64,000 nt of DNA from an uncultured Bacteroidales bacterium (lineage in GTDB: Bacteria; Bacteroidota; Bacteroidia; Bacteroidales; UBA932): NCBI GenBank assembly GCA_900318355.1, contig ONKE01000041.1, forward strand, positions 1 through 64,000, written 5' to 3'. Both the position numbers and the translations under genes were made by a program. Below the pieces are notes generated by a model. That model was given only the letters and a program-made list of their open reading frames with translations. It had not been told where the DNA came from and did no database searches. Below, one piece after another: positions 40,127-47,829 of this stretch (its first letter is position 1; each line of letters begins with the position of its first letter).

Positions 40127-40158
40127 TTTGGTAAGCGCATCGGGATTGAGTAATTTTG
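40127..40158 (+). promoter_or_regulatory. Strong consensus promoter of nrdDG
   Basis: TTTG (40127-40130) and TAATTTTG (40151-40158), spaced exactly 20 bases apart, match the Bacteroidetes -33/-7 consensus fully. Transcription should start near 40164, giving a leader of about 100 bases. Confidence 0.75.
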
Positions 40159-40168
40159 CCTTCGGACA

Positions 40169-40199
40169 ATTCGGGCCGTCGCAGTACGGGGGCCCGAAT
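40169..40199 (+). promoter_or_regulatory. Hairpin in the nrdD 5' leader
   Basis: ATTCGGGCC (40169-40177) and GGCCCGAAT (40191-40199) form a perfect 9-bp stem with a 13-base loop right at the predicted 5' end. A second small hairpin GGAGC/GCTCC follows at 40234-40247. No terminator run follows. It may stabilise the mRNA or bind a regulator. Confidence 0.5.
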
Positions 40200-40265
40200 G
40201 GCTTTCACTCACTGCAGCAATCCGGATAATAAGGGAGCAGATGCTCCAAGGAAATATACGATACT

Positions 40266-42446
40266 ATGGATGTACGAAAAACCAACGGCGCGTTCGAAGA
40301 GTTCGACAAGGAAAAACTCCGTCGCGGAATCCGTGAAGCCTACAAGGGAACGGGACAGGTCTGTCCCGAAGAGGTTGTCGTTTCTATTGTTGACAACCTG
40401 CTGATCTATGACAAGATTTCCAGCCAGGAAATCCGCCGCCAGGTGGTGGATGCGCTGATGTCGATCAACAAGAAAGCCGCTCGCGAATACATCGAGCGCT
40501 TCGACGAAGGCCTCGACCTGCGCAAGAAGCGCGACTTCATCAAGGACTACATCAAGGCCTCCAACGCGGCCACGGGCTCCAAGTTCGACTCCAACGCCAA
40601 CATCACCCACAAGAATATCGTCACCCTCGGCAACGAGCTCTACAAGGAAAACAACATCAAGCAGAACCGCTACATCATGCAGGACAAGATCAAGTCGCTG
40701 TACGGCAAGGGCCTGGCCCAGCAATACATCGCCGACCTGAAGAGCCACGTCCTCTACAAGCACGACGAAAGCGGCACCCCGGGCTACCCTTACTGCGTAG
40801 CCATCACGATGTATCCTTTCCTCGAGAGCGGCCTCCAGAAGCTCGGCGGCATTTCCATCGCCCCGACCGACCTGAAGAGTTTCTGCGGCGAGTTCATCAA
40901 CCTGGTCTACTCCGTTTCCTCGCAGTTCATGGGCGCGGTCGCCACTCCGGAGTTCCTCATGTACTTCGACTATTTCCTGCGCAAGGACTATGGCGACAAC
41001 TACCTCGACCGCCTGGACGAAGTGGTGGAAATCAACGTCAAGCAGCGTTCGCTCCTCAAGGTCATCGACAACTACTTCCAGCAGGTGGTCCATTCGATGA
41101 ACATGCCCTCCGGCGCCCGCGGCTACCAGACGGTGTTTTGGAACATCGGCTATTTCGACAAGCCCTATTTCGAAGGCGTCTTCGGCGACTTCCGCTTCCC
41201 CGACGGCAGCGCCCCGAAGTGGGAGACCCTCTCCTGGCTCCAGAAACATTTCATGAACTGGTTCAACGAAGAGCGCAACCACTACATCCTCACCTTCCCG
41301 GTCGAGACCATGGCCCTTCTGACCGACGGGGCCGACGACTTCGCCGACAAGGACTACGCCGACTTCACCGCCGAGATGTGGAGCAAGGGCCACAGCTTCT
41401 TCTGCTACCTGTCCAATTCGCCGGACAGCCTGTCGAGCTGCTGCCGCCTGCGCAACTCCCTGAAGGACCTCGAAGACGACCAGCACAACCACACCACCCA
41501 CCAGTATTCCATGGGCACGGCATCGGTCGCCACCGGCTCCAAGTCGGTCATGACCATCAACCTGAACCGCATAATCCAGGATGCCGCACGTAAATACTTC
41601 CTCGAGAAAAAGGGCGAGGAAATGCCCTCCGGCGTTGCCCTGAGCCCGAAATCCTACGACAAGGAAGAGCTCTACGGCTACATCCGCGAGGCTGTCACCG
41701 ATCAGACCGAGCGTGTCCACAAATACCAGACGGCCTTCAATGAAATCATCAAAGACTTCCTCAAGGCCGACATGCTCGACGTCTACAAGGCCGGCTTCAT
41801 CGACATGCGCAAGCAATATCTGACCGTGGGTGTCAACGGCCTTACCGACGCCGCCGAGTTCCTCGGGCTTGAGATTTCCCCCAACGACGCCTACAAGGAG
41901 TTCGTCAACACCCTGCTCGAGACCATCAACATCTCCAACCGCAAGGACCGCACGAAAGACACGATGTTCAACACCGAGTTCGTTCCGGGCGAAAACCTCT
42001 CCGGCAAGAACTACAAGTGGGACAAGAAGGACGGCTATTTCGTCTCGGAAAAGCACAACATGTACAGCTCCTACTTCTACAACCCCGAAGACGAGTCCCT
42101 GTCGATGATAGACAAGTTCAAGCTCCATGGCGAAGACTATGTCAAATACCTCGACGGCGGTTCCGCCCTCCACATGAACATAGCCGAGCATCTTTCCAGG
42201 GACCAGTACCGTCAGCTGCTGAAGACCGCCGCCCACTACGGCACCAACTACTTCACATTCAACTGCCGCAACACCGTGTGCAACGACTGCGGCTACATCT
42301 CGAAAGACACGCTGGCGGTGTGCCCCAAGTGCGGCAGCACCAACCTGGACTACCTCACCCGCGTCATCGGCTACCTCAAGAGAGTGTCCTCGTTCAGCGA
42401 GATGCGTCAGATCGAGGCCGAACACAGGTTCTACATCCATGATTAA
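40266..42446 (+). CDS. nrdD: Anaerobic ribonucleoside-triphosphate reductase
   Basis: 726 aa. An ATP-cone (about residues 1-90, starting VRKTNGAFEEFDKEKL) is followed by the class III reductase core. The C-terminus has four zinc cysteines (VCNDCGYISKDTLAVCPKC) and the glycyl radical in RVIGYL (about Gly702). It makes dNTPs from NTPs in the absence of oxygen, so the organism can grow anaerobically. The ATP-cone should give allosteric control by ATP/dATP. The stop overlaps nrdG by 8 bases. Confidence 0.96.
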   Translation: MDVRKTNGAFEEFDKEKLRRGIREAYKGTGQVCPEEVVVSIVDNLLIYDKISSQEIRRQVVDALMSINKKAAREYIERFDEGLDLRKKRDFIKDYIKASNAATGSKFDSNANITHKNIVTLGNELYKENNIKQNRYIMQDKIKSLYGKGLAQQYIADLKSHVLYKHDESGTPGYPYCVAITMYPFLESGLQKLGGISIAPTDLKSFCGEFINLVYSVSSQFMGAVATPEFLMYFDYFLRKDYGDNYLDRLDEVVEINVKQRSLLKVIDNYFQQVVHSMNMPSGARGYQTVFWNIGYFDKPYFEGVFGDFRFPDGSAPKWETLSWLQKHFMNWFNEERNHYILTFPVETMALLTDGADDFADKDYADFTAEMWSKGHSFFCYLSNSPDSLSSCCRLRNSLKDLEDDQHNHTTHQYSMGTASVATGSKSVMTINLNRIIQDAARKYFLEKKGEEMPSGVALSPKSYDKEELYGYIREAVTDQTERVHKYQTAFNEIIKDFLKADMLDVYKAGFIDMRKQYLTVGVNGLTDAAEFLGLEISPNDAYKEFVNTLLETINISNRKDRTKDTMFNTEFVPGENLSGKNYKWDKKDGYFVSEKHNMYSSYFYNPEDESLSMIDKFKLHGEDYVKYLDGGSALHMNIAEHLSRDQYRQLLKTAAHYGTNYFTFNCRNTVCNDCGYISKDTLAVCPKCGSTNLDYLTRVIGYLKRVSSFSEMRQIEAEHRFYIHD

Positions 42447-42912
42447 GTATGTCCCTTCGATGACTTCGGTCGTCGCTGAGGAGATACCCGACCGCGTGAC
42501 CCTGGCAGTGGATATATCCCAGTGCCGGGGCCATTGCGAAGGATGCCATTCTCCCTTCCTGCGTGAAGACGTCGGCGAAGAACTGACCGAAGCGATAATA
42601 GACGCCCTCGTCGACGACAATTTCGGGGTGGACTGCTTCCTTTTCCTCGGAGAGGGCAGCGACCCGGACCGTCTGCTGTCCCTGGCCGCGCATGTCCGTT
42701 CGAAGGGCATGGCGGTGGCGCTTTACAGCGGCAGGGAAGCCGTTCCGGATTCCTTCTGGGCCGCATTCGACTACCTGAAAATCGGCCCTTACCGCCCCTC
42801 CTGCGGCCCTCTCAACAAGCCTACGACCAACCAGCGTCTCTATCGCATCCTTCCCGACGGTTCCCGCGAAGACATGACTCCGCGTTTCTGGCATCGCGGC
42901 ATCTCGGGCTGA
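42439..42912 (+). CDS. nrdG: Anaerobic ribonucleotide reductase activating enzyme
   Basis: 157 aa radical-SAM activase. CRGHCEGCHSP holds the three cysteines of the 4Fe-4S cluster. FLFLGEGSD and DYLKIGPYRPSCGPL are typical of the Bacteroidales NrdG subgroup. It abstracts the hydrogen from NrdD to form the glycyl radical. It overlaps nrdD by 8 bases. Confidence 0.93.
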   Translation: MIKYVPSMTSVVAEEIPDRVTLAVDISQCRGHCEGCHSPFLREDVGEELTEAIIDALVDDNFGVDCFLFLGEGSDPDRLLSLAAHVRSKGMAVALYSGREAVPDSFWAAFDYLKIGPYRPSCGPLNKPTTNQRLYRILPDGSREDMTPRFWHRGISG

Positions 42913-42939
42913 CAATTCGTTTTTTCAGTAAAAAAACCT

Positions 42940-42947
42940 TAACTTAG
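42940..42947 (+). promoter_or_regulatory. Probable promoter -7 element for the MFS pair
   Basis: TAACTTAG, 7 of 8 to the consensus, lies 39 bases before the first MFS gene and 28 after nrdG. The same variant is seen upstream of ssb (47781-47788). Confidence 0.4.
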
Positions 42948-42986
42948 CGGGTCACAACGTTGAAAACGAATAAAAAGTAAATATTT

Positions 42987-44609
42987 ATGTCAACTACCGC
43001 TACCAAAACCCTCCGGGATTCCGCAGCACTGCGCTGGACAGCCTTGCTGCTGCTTGCCCTGGCGATGTTCTGCGCCTACATTTTCATGGACATCCTGTCT
43101 CCTATCAAGGACCTGATGCAGGAGACCCGCGGCTGGGATTCCACCGCCTTCGGCACCATGCAGGGCTCCGAGGTGTTCCTCAATGTCTTCGTTTTCTTCC
43201 TGATCTTTGCGGGCATCATACTCGACAAGATGGGCGTGCGCTTCACCGCAGTCCTCTCGGCGGGCGTCATGCTCGTCGGCGCCATCATCAAATGGTTCGC
43301 CGTCAGCGAGTCCTTCATCGGCAGCGGCCTCGAGACCTGGTTCACCCAAAATCTGAACTATATCCCTCTGTTTGACGAACTTGGCGTTTCGCCATTCTAT
43401 CGCGGAATGCCCGCCTCGGCCAAGCTTGCCGCCTGCGGCTTCATGATTTTCGGCTGCGGCTGCGAAATGGCCGGCATCACCGTTAGCCGCGGTATCGTCA
43501 AATGGTTCAAGGGCAGGGAAATGGCTCTCGCCATGGGCTCCGAGATGGCCCTTGCACGCCTCGGCGTTGCGACCTGCATGATCTTCTCGCCCTTCTTCGC
43601 CCGTCTCGGCGGCAAGGTCGATGTGTCCCGCAGTGTCGCCTTCGGTGTCGTGCTCCTCTGCATCGCCCTGATAATGACGATAGTCTACTTCTTCATGGAC
43701 AAGAAGCTCGACGAGCAGACCGGCGAGGCCGAAGAGAAGGACGATCCCTTCAAGGTCAGCGATATCGGCCGTATCCTCTCCGACGGCGGATTCTGGATCG
43801 TCGCGCTGCTCTGCGTGCTGTACTACAGCGCCATCTTCCCCTTCCAGAAGTATGCCGTCAACATGCTCCAGTGCAACCTTACCCTTACGGCTCCCGCCGA
43901 GGGTTCGTTCTGGGCCGGTCCTTCCGTCACGATAGTCCAGTATCTCATCATGATCATCGTCGCCGCGGCCGGATTCATCAGCAATTTCCAGCCTAAGGGC
44001 ACTCGCAAATACATTTTCCTGGGCATTTCCATCGCCGCGCTGATCGTCTACTGCTTCATGGGCTACATGCGCCAGAGCGCCGAATCCATCTTCGCGGTCT
44101 TCCCGCTGCTGGCGGTGCTTATCACTCCGATTCTCGGCAACTATCTCGACCATAAGGGCAAAGGCGCTTCAATGCTCGTTCTCGGCGCCATTCTCCTTAT
44201 CGCGTGCCACCTTACCTTCGCCTTCGTGCTGCCTGCTTTCAAGGGCAATGCCGTCGGCGGCGTCGTGGTTGCCTACGTGACCATCCTGGTGCTTGGCGCA
44301 AGCTTCTCGCTGGTTCCTGCGGCCCTCTGGCCTTCCGTCCCCAAACTGGTGGATTCCAAGGTGATAGGCTCGGCCTATGCCCTTATCTTCTGGATTCAGA
44401 ACATCGGTCTGTGGCTGTTCCCGCTCCTTATCGGCAAGGTCCTCGACAAGACCAATCCTGGCGTTACCGACCCTACGCAGTTCAACTACACGGCTCCTCT
44501 GGTGATGCTGGCCTGCCTCGGCGTCGCGGCGCTGCTCCTTGGCCTGCTGCTCAAGGTTATCGACCGTAAGAAGCATCTCGGCCTCGAAGAACCGAACATT
44601 CAGAACTAG
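42987..44609 (+). CDS. MFS transporter
   Basis: 540 aa, 12 predicted membrane helices. The motif A-like loop LDKMGVRFTA follows helix 2. GCGCEMAGITVSRGIVKWFKG and LVPAALWPSVPKLV are shared with the next gene, marking a tandem pair. The loop between helices 6 and 7 is acidic (EQTGEAEEKDDP). It resembles oxalate/formate-type and nitrate-like MFS members, but the substrate cannot be assigned. It begins with its own promoter after nrdG. Confidence 0.85.
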   Translation: MSTTATKTLRDSAALRWTALLLLALAMFCAYIFMDILSPIKDLMQETRGWDSTAFGTMQGSEVFLNVFVFFLIFAGIILDKMGVRFTAVLSAGVMLVGAIIKWFAVSESFIGSGLETWFTQNLNYIPLFDELGVSPFYRGMPASAKLAACGFMIFGCGCEMAGITVSRGIVKWFKGREMALAMGSEMALARLGVATCMIFSPFFARLGGKVDVSRSVAFGVVLLCIALIMTIVYFFMDKKLDEQTGEAEEKDDPFKVSDIGRILSDGGFWIVALLCVLYYSAIFPFQKYAVNMLQCNLTLTAPAEGSFWAGPSVTIVQYLIMIIVAAAGFISNFQPKGTRKYIFLGISIAALIVYCFMGYMRQSAESIFAVFPLLAVLITPILGNYLDHKGKGASMLVLGAILLIACHLTFAFVLPAFKGNAVGGVVVAYVTILVLGASFSLVPAALWPSVPKLVDSKVIGSAYALIFWIQNIGLWLFPLLIGKVLDKTNPGVTDPTQFNYTAPLVMLACLGVAALLLGLLLKVIDRKKHLGLEEPNIQN

Positions 44610-44626
44610 ACCTTTATCCCCGTCCT

Positions 44627-46033
44627 ATGCCCAAGCGTTTGAATCCCCGTCCGTGGTCGGCCTGGCTGGCGCTTGCCTGCCTGGTGGTGCCGATGTTCGC
44701 ATCGTACTTTTTCGACGACATGTTCTCGTCGATTTCGTACCTTTTCGAAGACCCTTCCCTGACAGTCCTTGGATGGAATGCCTCGGAATATGGCTGGTAC
44801 GCAGGTGCTTACAGTGTCCTTTGCGTATTCGGCGGTCTGGTCGTGTGCGGCATCCTTCTGGATAAGTGGGGCGTCAGGATAACCGGCAGCATTTTCGTGG
44901 GCATGATGGCCCTCGGCGCCGGTATCGTGCTGTGGGCGTTGCTTCATGGCGGGGCTCATTCCCTCCGCGTGGCCTATGTCGGATGCATGCTTTTCGGCCT
45001 TGGCAGCGAAATAGCCGGGACGGCGGTGACGCGGAGCATCGCGCGTTGGTTCAAAGGCGGGCCCATGGCTCTGGCAATGGGCCTTCAGCTTGCCATAGCA
45101 CGTCTCGGGACGGCGTTTGCCCTTGTGATGTCGCCGGTGCTTGTATCCCAGCAGGCCGGCCATGTCTATTCCCTGGCCGAGACCGCCCGTCCGGCAATGC
45201 TCGGCGTCGGTCTCATGGCCGTCGGACTGCTGCTGTGGGCCGTTTTCGTCGCCATGGACGCGAAGCGTTTCCCGTCAGCCGCTGCGTCCGAAACTTCCGA
45301 AGAGGATACGTTCCGTTTCAAGGATGTCCTGGGCGTGCTCAGCAACCCGAATTTCTGGCTTCTGGGCCTTCTCTGCGTGCTGTTCTACAGCAGCATCATA
45401 GCCTTCAAGAAATTTGCGGGCGCCATCTTGATCCCGCGCTTTGACATTCCGGCCCAGACTGCAGGCTGGATGGTGTCCATGCTGCCGTTCTCGACCGTCA
45501 TTTTCGCCCCGCTGTTCGGCATGCTGGTCGACAAGAAAGGCCGCGGAACGCGTTGGATGCTGCTCGGCTCGGTGCTGGCGCTCATAGCCCACCTGCTCCT
45601 TGCCTTTGCGCCCGCCGGCGTCTCCTTCTGGGGCTACCTCTCGATGGTCTTCCTCGGCTTCGGCTACTCGCTCGTCCCGGCCGCCCTTTGGCCCAGCGTC
45701 CCCAAAGTCGTTCCCGACAAGGTCCTCGGCACCACCTTCGCCCTCATCTACTGGGTCCAGAACCTCGGCCTCATGACCTTCAAAATGCTCGCCGGCAACA
45801 TCCTCGGCCGCTATTCCGAAGCCTCCGCTGTCGCCTCTGAAAGCGCTGTTGCCGCCTCGGATGCCGCTGCTGCCATTTCTGACACCGCGTCCGCAGCCGC
45901 GGGCATTTCCGGCCCCGTCGCCGTAGAGTTGATGTTCGTCGCCCTTTGCGTCGCCGCGCTCGTCGTCGCCTTCCTCTTCGCCCGCACCTCCGACCGCCAT
46001 CCCGACCTCCGCCTCGACCAGGCCAACGGCTGA
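44627..46033 (+). CDS. MFS transporter, paralogue of the preceding gene
   Basis: 468 aa, 12 membrane helices. It shares LLDKWGVRITGS, GLGSEIAGTAVTRSIARWFKGG and SLVPAALWPSVPKVV with the protein at 42987. Between the last two helices it has an unusual Ala/Ser-rich low-complexity insert (about residues 400-430, SEASAVASESAVAASDAAAA), which the paralogue lacks. The 17-base gap puts both genes in one operon. The two may transport related compounds or have diverged in specificity; the substrate is unknown. Confidence 0.85.
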   Translation: MPKRLNPRPWSAWLALACLVVPMFASYFFDDMFSSISYLFEDPSLTVLGWNASEYGWYAGAYSVLCVFGGLVVCGILLDKWGVRITGSIFVGMMALGAGIVLWALLHGGAHSLRVAYVGCMLFGLGSEIAGTAVTRSIARWFKGGPMALAMGLQLAIARLGTAFALVMSPVLVSQQAGHVYSLAETARPAMLGVGLMAVGLLLWAVFVAMDAKRFPSAAASETSEEDTFRFKDVLGVLSNPNFWLLGLLCVLFYSSIIAFKKFAGAILIPRFDIPAQTAGWMVSMLPFSTVIFAPLFGMLVDKKGRGTRWMLLGSVLALIAHLLLAFAPAGVSFWGYLSMVFLGFGYSLVPAALWPSVPKVVPDKVLGTTFALIYWVQNLGLMTFKMLAGNILGRYSEASAVASESAVAASDAAAAISDTASAAAGISGPVAVELMFVALCVAALVVAFLFARTSDRHPDLRLDQANG

Positions 46034-46044
46034 CGCAGAGAATC

Positions 46045-46197
46045 GTGGACTATCTACTCGTGCTGATAACTATCGTGGTGATCGCGGCTCCTTTTTTTGC
46101 GGTAACTTCCATGAGTGGCCGCTACACCGGAGAAGTCATACCTGCCAAGGAGCCGCTAACCATTGTCTTGGAACCTCTGGTCGTCTCTGACCCTTGA
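46045..46197 (+). CDS. Possible 50-aa single-pass membrane protein
   Basis: A GTG-started ORF, 11 bases after the second MFS gene. It reads VDYLLVLITIVVIAAPFFAV and then 30 polar residues. The N-terminal half is a clear membrane helix. There is no ATG and the ribosome-binding site is weak, so it could be chance, but the hydrophobicity pattern and its place directly after a transporter operon are suggestive. Confidence 0.35.
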   Translation: MDYLLVLITIVVIAAPFFAVTSMSGRYTGEVIPAKEPLTIVLEPLVVSDP

Positions 46198-46253
46198 ACA
46201 TCATACACCCCTCAACACGCCCCCTCCCCACCATCTGTCACCACATTCTCCCA

Positions 46254-46389
46254 TTGCAACAACACCCGGTAGCGCCGCGAGCCGCTGTATCGAGCTCGCT
46301 AGGCCGCGAACGGGTGTTGTAGCCGGCGGCGATCGTTCTTGCCGCCGGCGGTGCAATCAGCAATACATTCTGGTAAACTATTATCAGGA
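46254..46389 (+). repeat. Dispersed structured element, copy 1
   Basis: 136 bases starting TTGCAACAACACCCGG. CAACACCCG pairs with CGGGTGTTG (9 bp) around an inner hairpin GCGAGC/GCTCGC. A second hairpin GCCGGCGGC/GCCGCCGGC (9 bp) follows, then TCTGGTAAACTATT. It is close to copies at 46737 and 62854, all in the same orientation and all in convergent intergenic gaps. It is structured and has no consistent ORF. Confidence 0.85.
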
Positions 46390-46391
46390 CT

Positions 46392-46518
46392 ATCGAAAAC
46401 ACGTAAAATGCAAACATTTGATAACAAATCATTTATCAAATCGTCTTTCGAAAATAATTCCAAAGACATGTCGGTAATCCATTACTAGCAAAGCACTTAC
46501 ATTTTACGGCATTTCGAT
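46392..46518. repeat. Long imperfect inverted repeat with nested hairpin
   Basis: ATCGAAAACACGTAAAATG (46392-46410) and the inverse of 46500-46518 match at 16 of 19 bases. Inside, ATTTGATAA (46416-46424) and TTATCAAAT (46433-46441) form a perfect 9-bp hairpin. The whole 127-base block can fold as a branched structure. There is no ORF. Confidence 0.65.
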
Positions 46519-46581
46519 CCAGCGCGTCCACTCATTGTGAACTGCCTCTGTCAAATCAAAAAGTTTACCCGTTATAAGCCG

Positions 46582-46723
46582 ATACTTGCAGTAAAACGGG
46601 GCCAAAAAACTACAAGTACCCCTGCAAAATCGGCATACTTGCAGTAAAACAAGGCCGGGAACTGCAAGTATCCCCAGTAAAATGGCATACTTGCAGGAAA
46701 ACACGTCTGAAAACTGCAAGTCC
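46582..46723 (+). repeat. Three tandem 53-bp palindromic units
   Basis: Units begin at 46582, 46635 and 46687. Each has ATACTTGCAG(T/G) and 16-17 bases later an inverted ACTGCAAGT-like arm. Unit 2 is a perfect 11-bp palindrome (46635-46645 with 46661-46671). Units 1 and 3 are imperfect. The spacer between arms (AAAACAAGGCCGGGA in unit 2) varies. No cas genes are near. Confidence 0.85.
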
Positions 46724-46736
46724 CCAGCGTAACCCG

Positions 46737-46873
46737 TTGCAACAACACCCGGTAGCGCCGCGAGCCGCTGTATCGAGCTCGCAAGGCCGCGAAACGTGTG
46801 TTGTAGCCGGCGGCTGGCGTTTTTGCCGCTGGCGGTGCAATTAGCAAGACATTCTGGTAAACTATTTTCAGGA
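46737..46873 (+). repeat. Dispersed structured element, copy 2
   Basis: 137 bases, same orientation as copy 1 and about 85% identical by eye. The CAACACCCG stem has one mismatch (partner CGTGTGTTG). The second hairpin GCCGGCGGC/GCCGCTGGC keeps its pairing through a G:U. A one-base insertion shifts all reading frames, so the constraint is on structure rather than on a protein. Confidence 0.85.
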
Positions 46874-46932
46874 TGGTACAGTATCTCCGACAAACTGCGT
46901 GGAGGGAAACCGCCTGCAAATCAGCGTTTTAT

Positions 46933-46970
46933 GCAAAGTGGCTGTCGCGAAATCGAGACAGCCACTTTGC
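46933..46970. terminator. 14-bp perfect hairpin near the ssb end
   Basis: GCAAAGTGGCTGTC (46933-46946) and GACAGCCACTTTGC (46957-46970) pair perfectly with a 10-base loop. No T tract is present. It may act as a transcript end for the minus-strand ssb message or the plus-strand region, or as an RNA stability element. Confidence 0.5.
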
Positions 46971-47050
46971 GTAAGTGATTGATGGGTAGGGTGTTGTCCC
47001 CCACGCGATTCCGGGTGGTTTTGCCATCTGGAGGGAACGGAGACTCGGCG

Positions 47051-47100
47051 CGCCTTAGAACGGCAGGCCGTCGGTGGGACGACTGCGCTGTAGTTAGGGG
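47051..47100 (-). pseudogene. Duplicated, decayed 3' end of ssb
   Basis: The 50 bases 47051-47100 repeat 47101-47151 in tandem (both start CGCCTTAGAACGG). The second copy is the true end of ssb, encoding the DDLPF tip. The first has substitutions and an indel that break the frame. It is left over from a local duplication. Confidence 0.75.
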
Positions 47101-47104
47101 CGCC

Positions 47105-47749
47105 TTAGAACGGGAGGTCGTCGGTGGGGGCGTCGGCGCTGTAGTCGGGGGCTGAGGGCTGCTGGGACTGGAAGCCGGCAGGCTGAGAAGCACCCTGGAA
47201 GCCAGCGGGTTGAGACGCGCCCTGGAAGCCGGCGGGCTGGTTCTGGTAGCCGCCCTGCTGGGGACGCTGCTGATGGCCACCCTGACCACCCTGGAAGCCA
47301 CCCTGACCACCTTGGCCGCCCTGATATCCACCTTGGCCGCCCTGATATCCACCCTGACCACCCTGGCCGCCCTGATAACCGCCCTGAGCGCCGGGGTTGT
47401 CTTGGCGACGGCCGAGGAGCTGGATCACATCAGCGATGACTTCGGTAGTGTAGCGCTGGGCGCCGGTCTGGTCTTGCCATTTGCGTGTGCGGAGCTTGCC
47501 TTCGATATAGAGCTGGGTGCCTTTGGTGACGAAGCGTTCCATCGTGTCGGCGAGGCCGCGCCATGCTACGATGTTGTGCCATTCGGTGTTTTCATGCTGC
47601 TCGCCATTGCGGTCGCGATACCGCTCGGAGGTGGCGAGGGGGAAAGAGGCGACTTTTGCGTTTTGGCCATTGGCCGAATTTCCTTCAAGGTAACGGATTT
47701 CAGGGTCTTTGCCGACGTTACCGATTAACATTACTTTGTTGAGTGACAT
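47105..47749 (-). CDS. ssb: Single-stranded DNA-binding protein
   Basis: 214 aa. The OB fold (about residues 1-110, MSLNKVMLIGNVGKDPEIRY, TEWHNIVAWRGLADTMERF) is followed by a long flexible linker. The linker has repeats of GGYQGGQGG (about residues 118-150) and QPAGFQGAS (about 165-195). The acidic tip DDLPF that binds partner proteins is conserved. Gly/Gln repeats make the gene prone to slippage, consistent with the duplication of its 3' end. A promoter-like TAACTTAG lies upstream. Confidence 0.95.
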   Translation of the reverse strand: MSLNKVMLIGNVGKDPEIRYLEGNSANGQNAKVASFPLATSERYRDRNGEQHENTEWHNIVAWRGLADTMERFVTKGTQLYIEGKLRTRKWQDQTGAQRYTTEVIADVIQLLGRRQDNPGAQGGYQGGQGGQGGYQGGQGGYQGGQGGQGGFQGGQGGHQQRPQQGGYQNQPAGFQGASQPAGFQGASQPAGFQSQQPSAPDYSADAPTDDLPF

Positions 47750-47780
47750 AGTTATATGTTTTTTTAAATATTCTATGTCG

Positions 47781-47788
47781 CTAAGTTA
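47781..47788 (-). promoter_or_regulatory. Probable promoter -7 element for ssb
   Basis: TAACTTAG on the minus strand (7 of 8 to TAnnTTTG), 31 bases before the ATG. TTG lies about 20 bases upstream as the -33 element. Confidence 0.4.
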
Positions 47789-47801
47789 GTCACAATCTCC
47801 G

Positions 47802-47829
47802 AAAAAAACAAGCCCCGCTAGAGGGCTTG
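47802..47829 (-). terminator. Terminator of the lysS-aroE operon
   Basis: On the minus strand CAAGCCC and GGGCTTG form a 7-bp stem with a 7-base loop that contains the aroE stop codon, followed by a TTTTTT run. It isolates aroE from ssb. Confidence 0.85.

Larger units (their letters stand above)
39919..40265. other. 347-base intergenic region with promoters and nrdD leader
   Basis: It holds the weak minus-strand promoter of the Ig-like gene at its left end, an unassigned 160-base middle part with an imperfect GAAGGA/TCCTTC pair, the strong nrdD promoter (40127-40158) and a structured nrdD leader. A 31-codon ORF at 40039-40134 overlaps the promoter and was rejected. No riboswitch consensus or NrdR-box pair was recognised. 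Confidence 0.6.

Noticed and set aside
40039..40134. 31-codon ORF upstream of nrdD
   Set aside because: Overlaps the -33 box of the nrdD promoter, no good ribosome-binding site and no recognisable features.
40209..42710. 833-codon minus-strand ORF
   Set aside because: Antisense to nrdDG.
46582..46723. CRISPR array
   Set aside because: Only three imperfect units with palindromic arms, cores of 15-17 bases and no cas genes or leader.
46254..46873. Insertion sequence remnant
   Set aside because: No transposase fragment or target-site duplication was seen, and the copies lie in direct rather than inverted orientation.
46504..46919. Two overlapping minus-strand ORFs of 115-129 codons in the repeat region
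   Set aside because: They run through the tandem palindromes and dispersed element, are Cys/Phe-rich and repeat in several frames, and frame is not kept between copies.
47135..47420. Gly/Gln repeats in ssb as a CRISPR or mobile repeat
   Set aside because: They are in frame and form the normal flexible linker of SSB.
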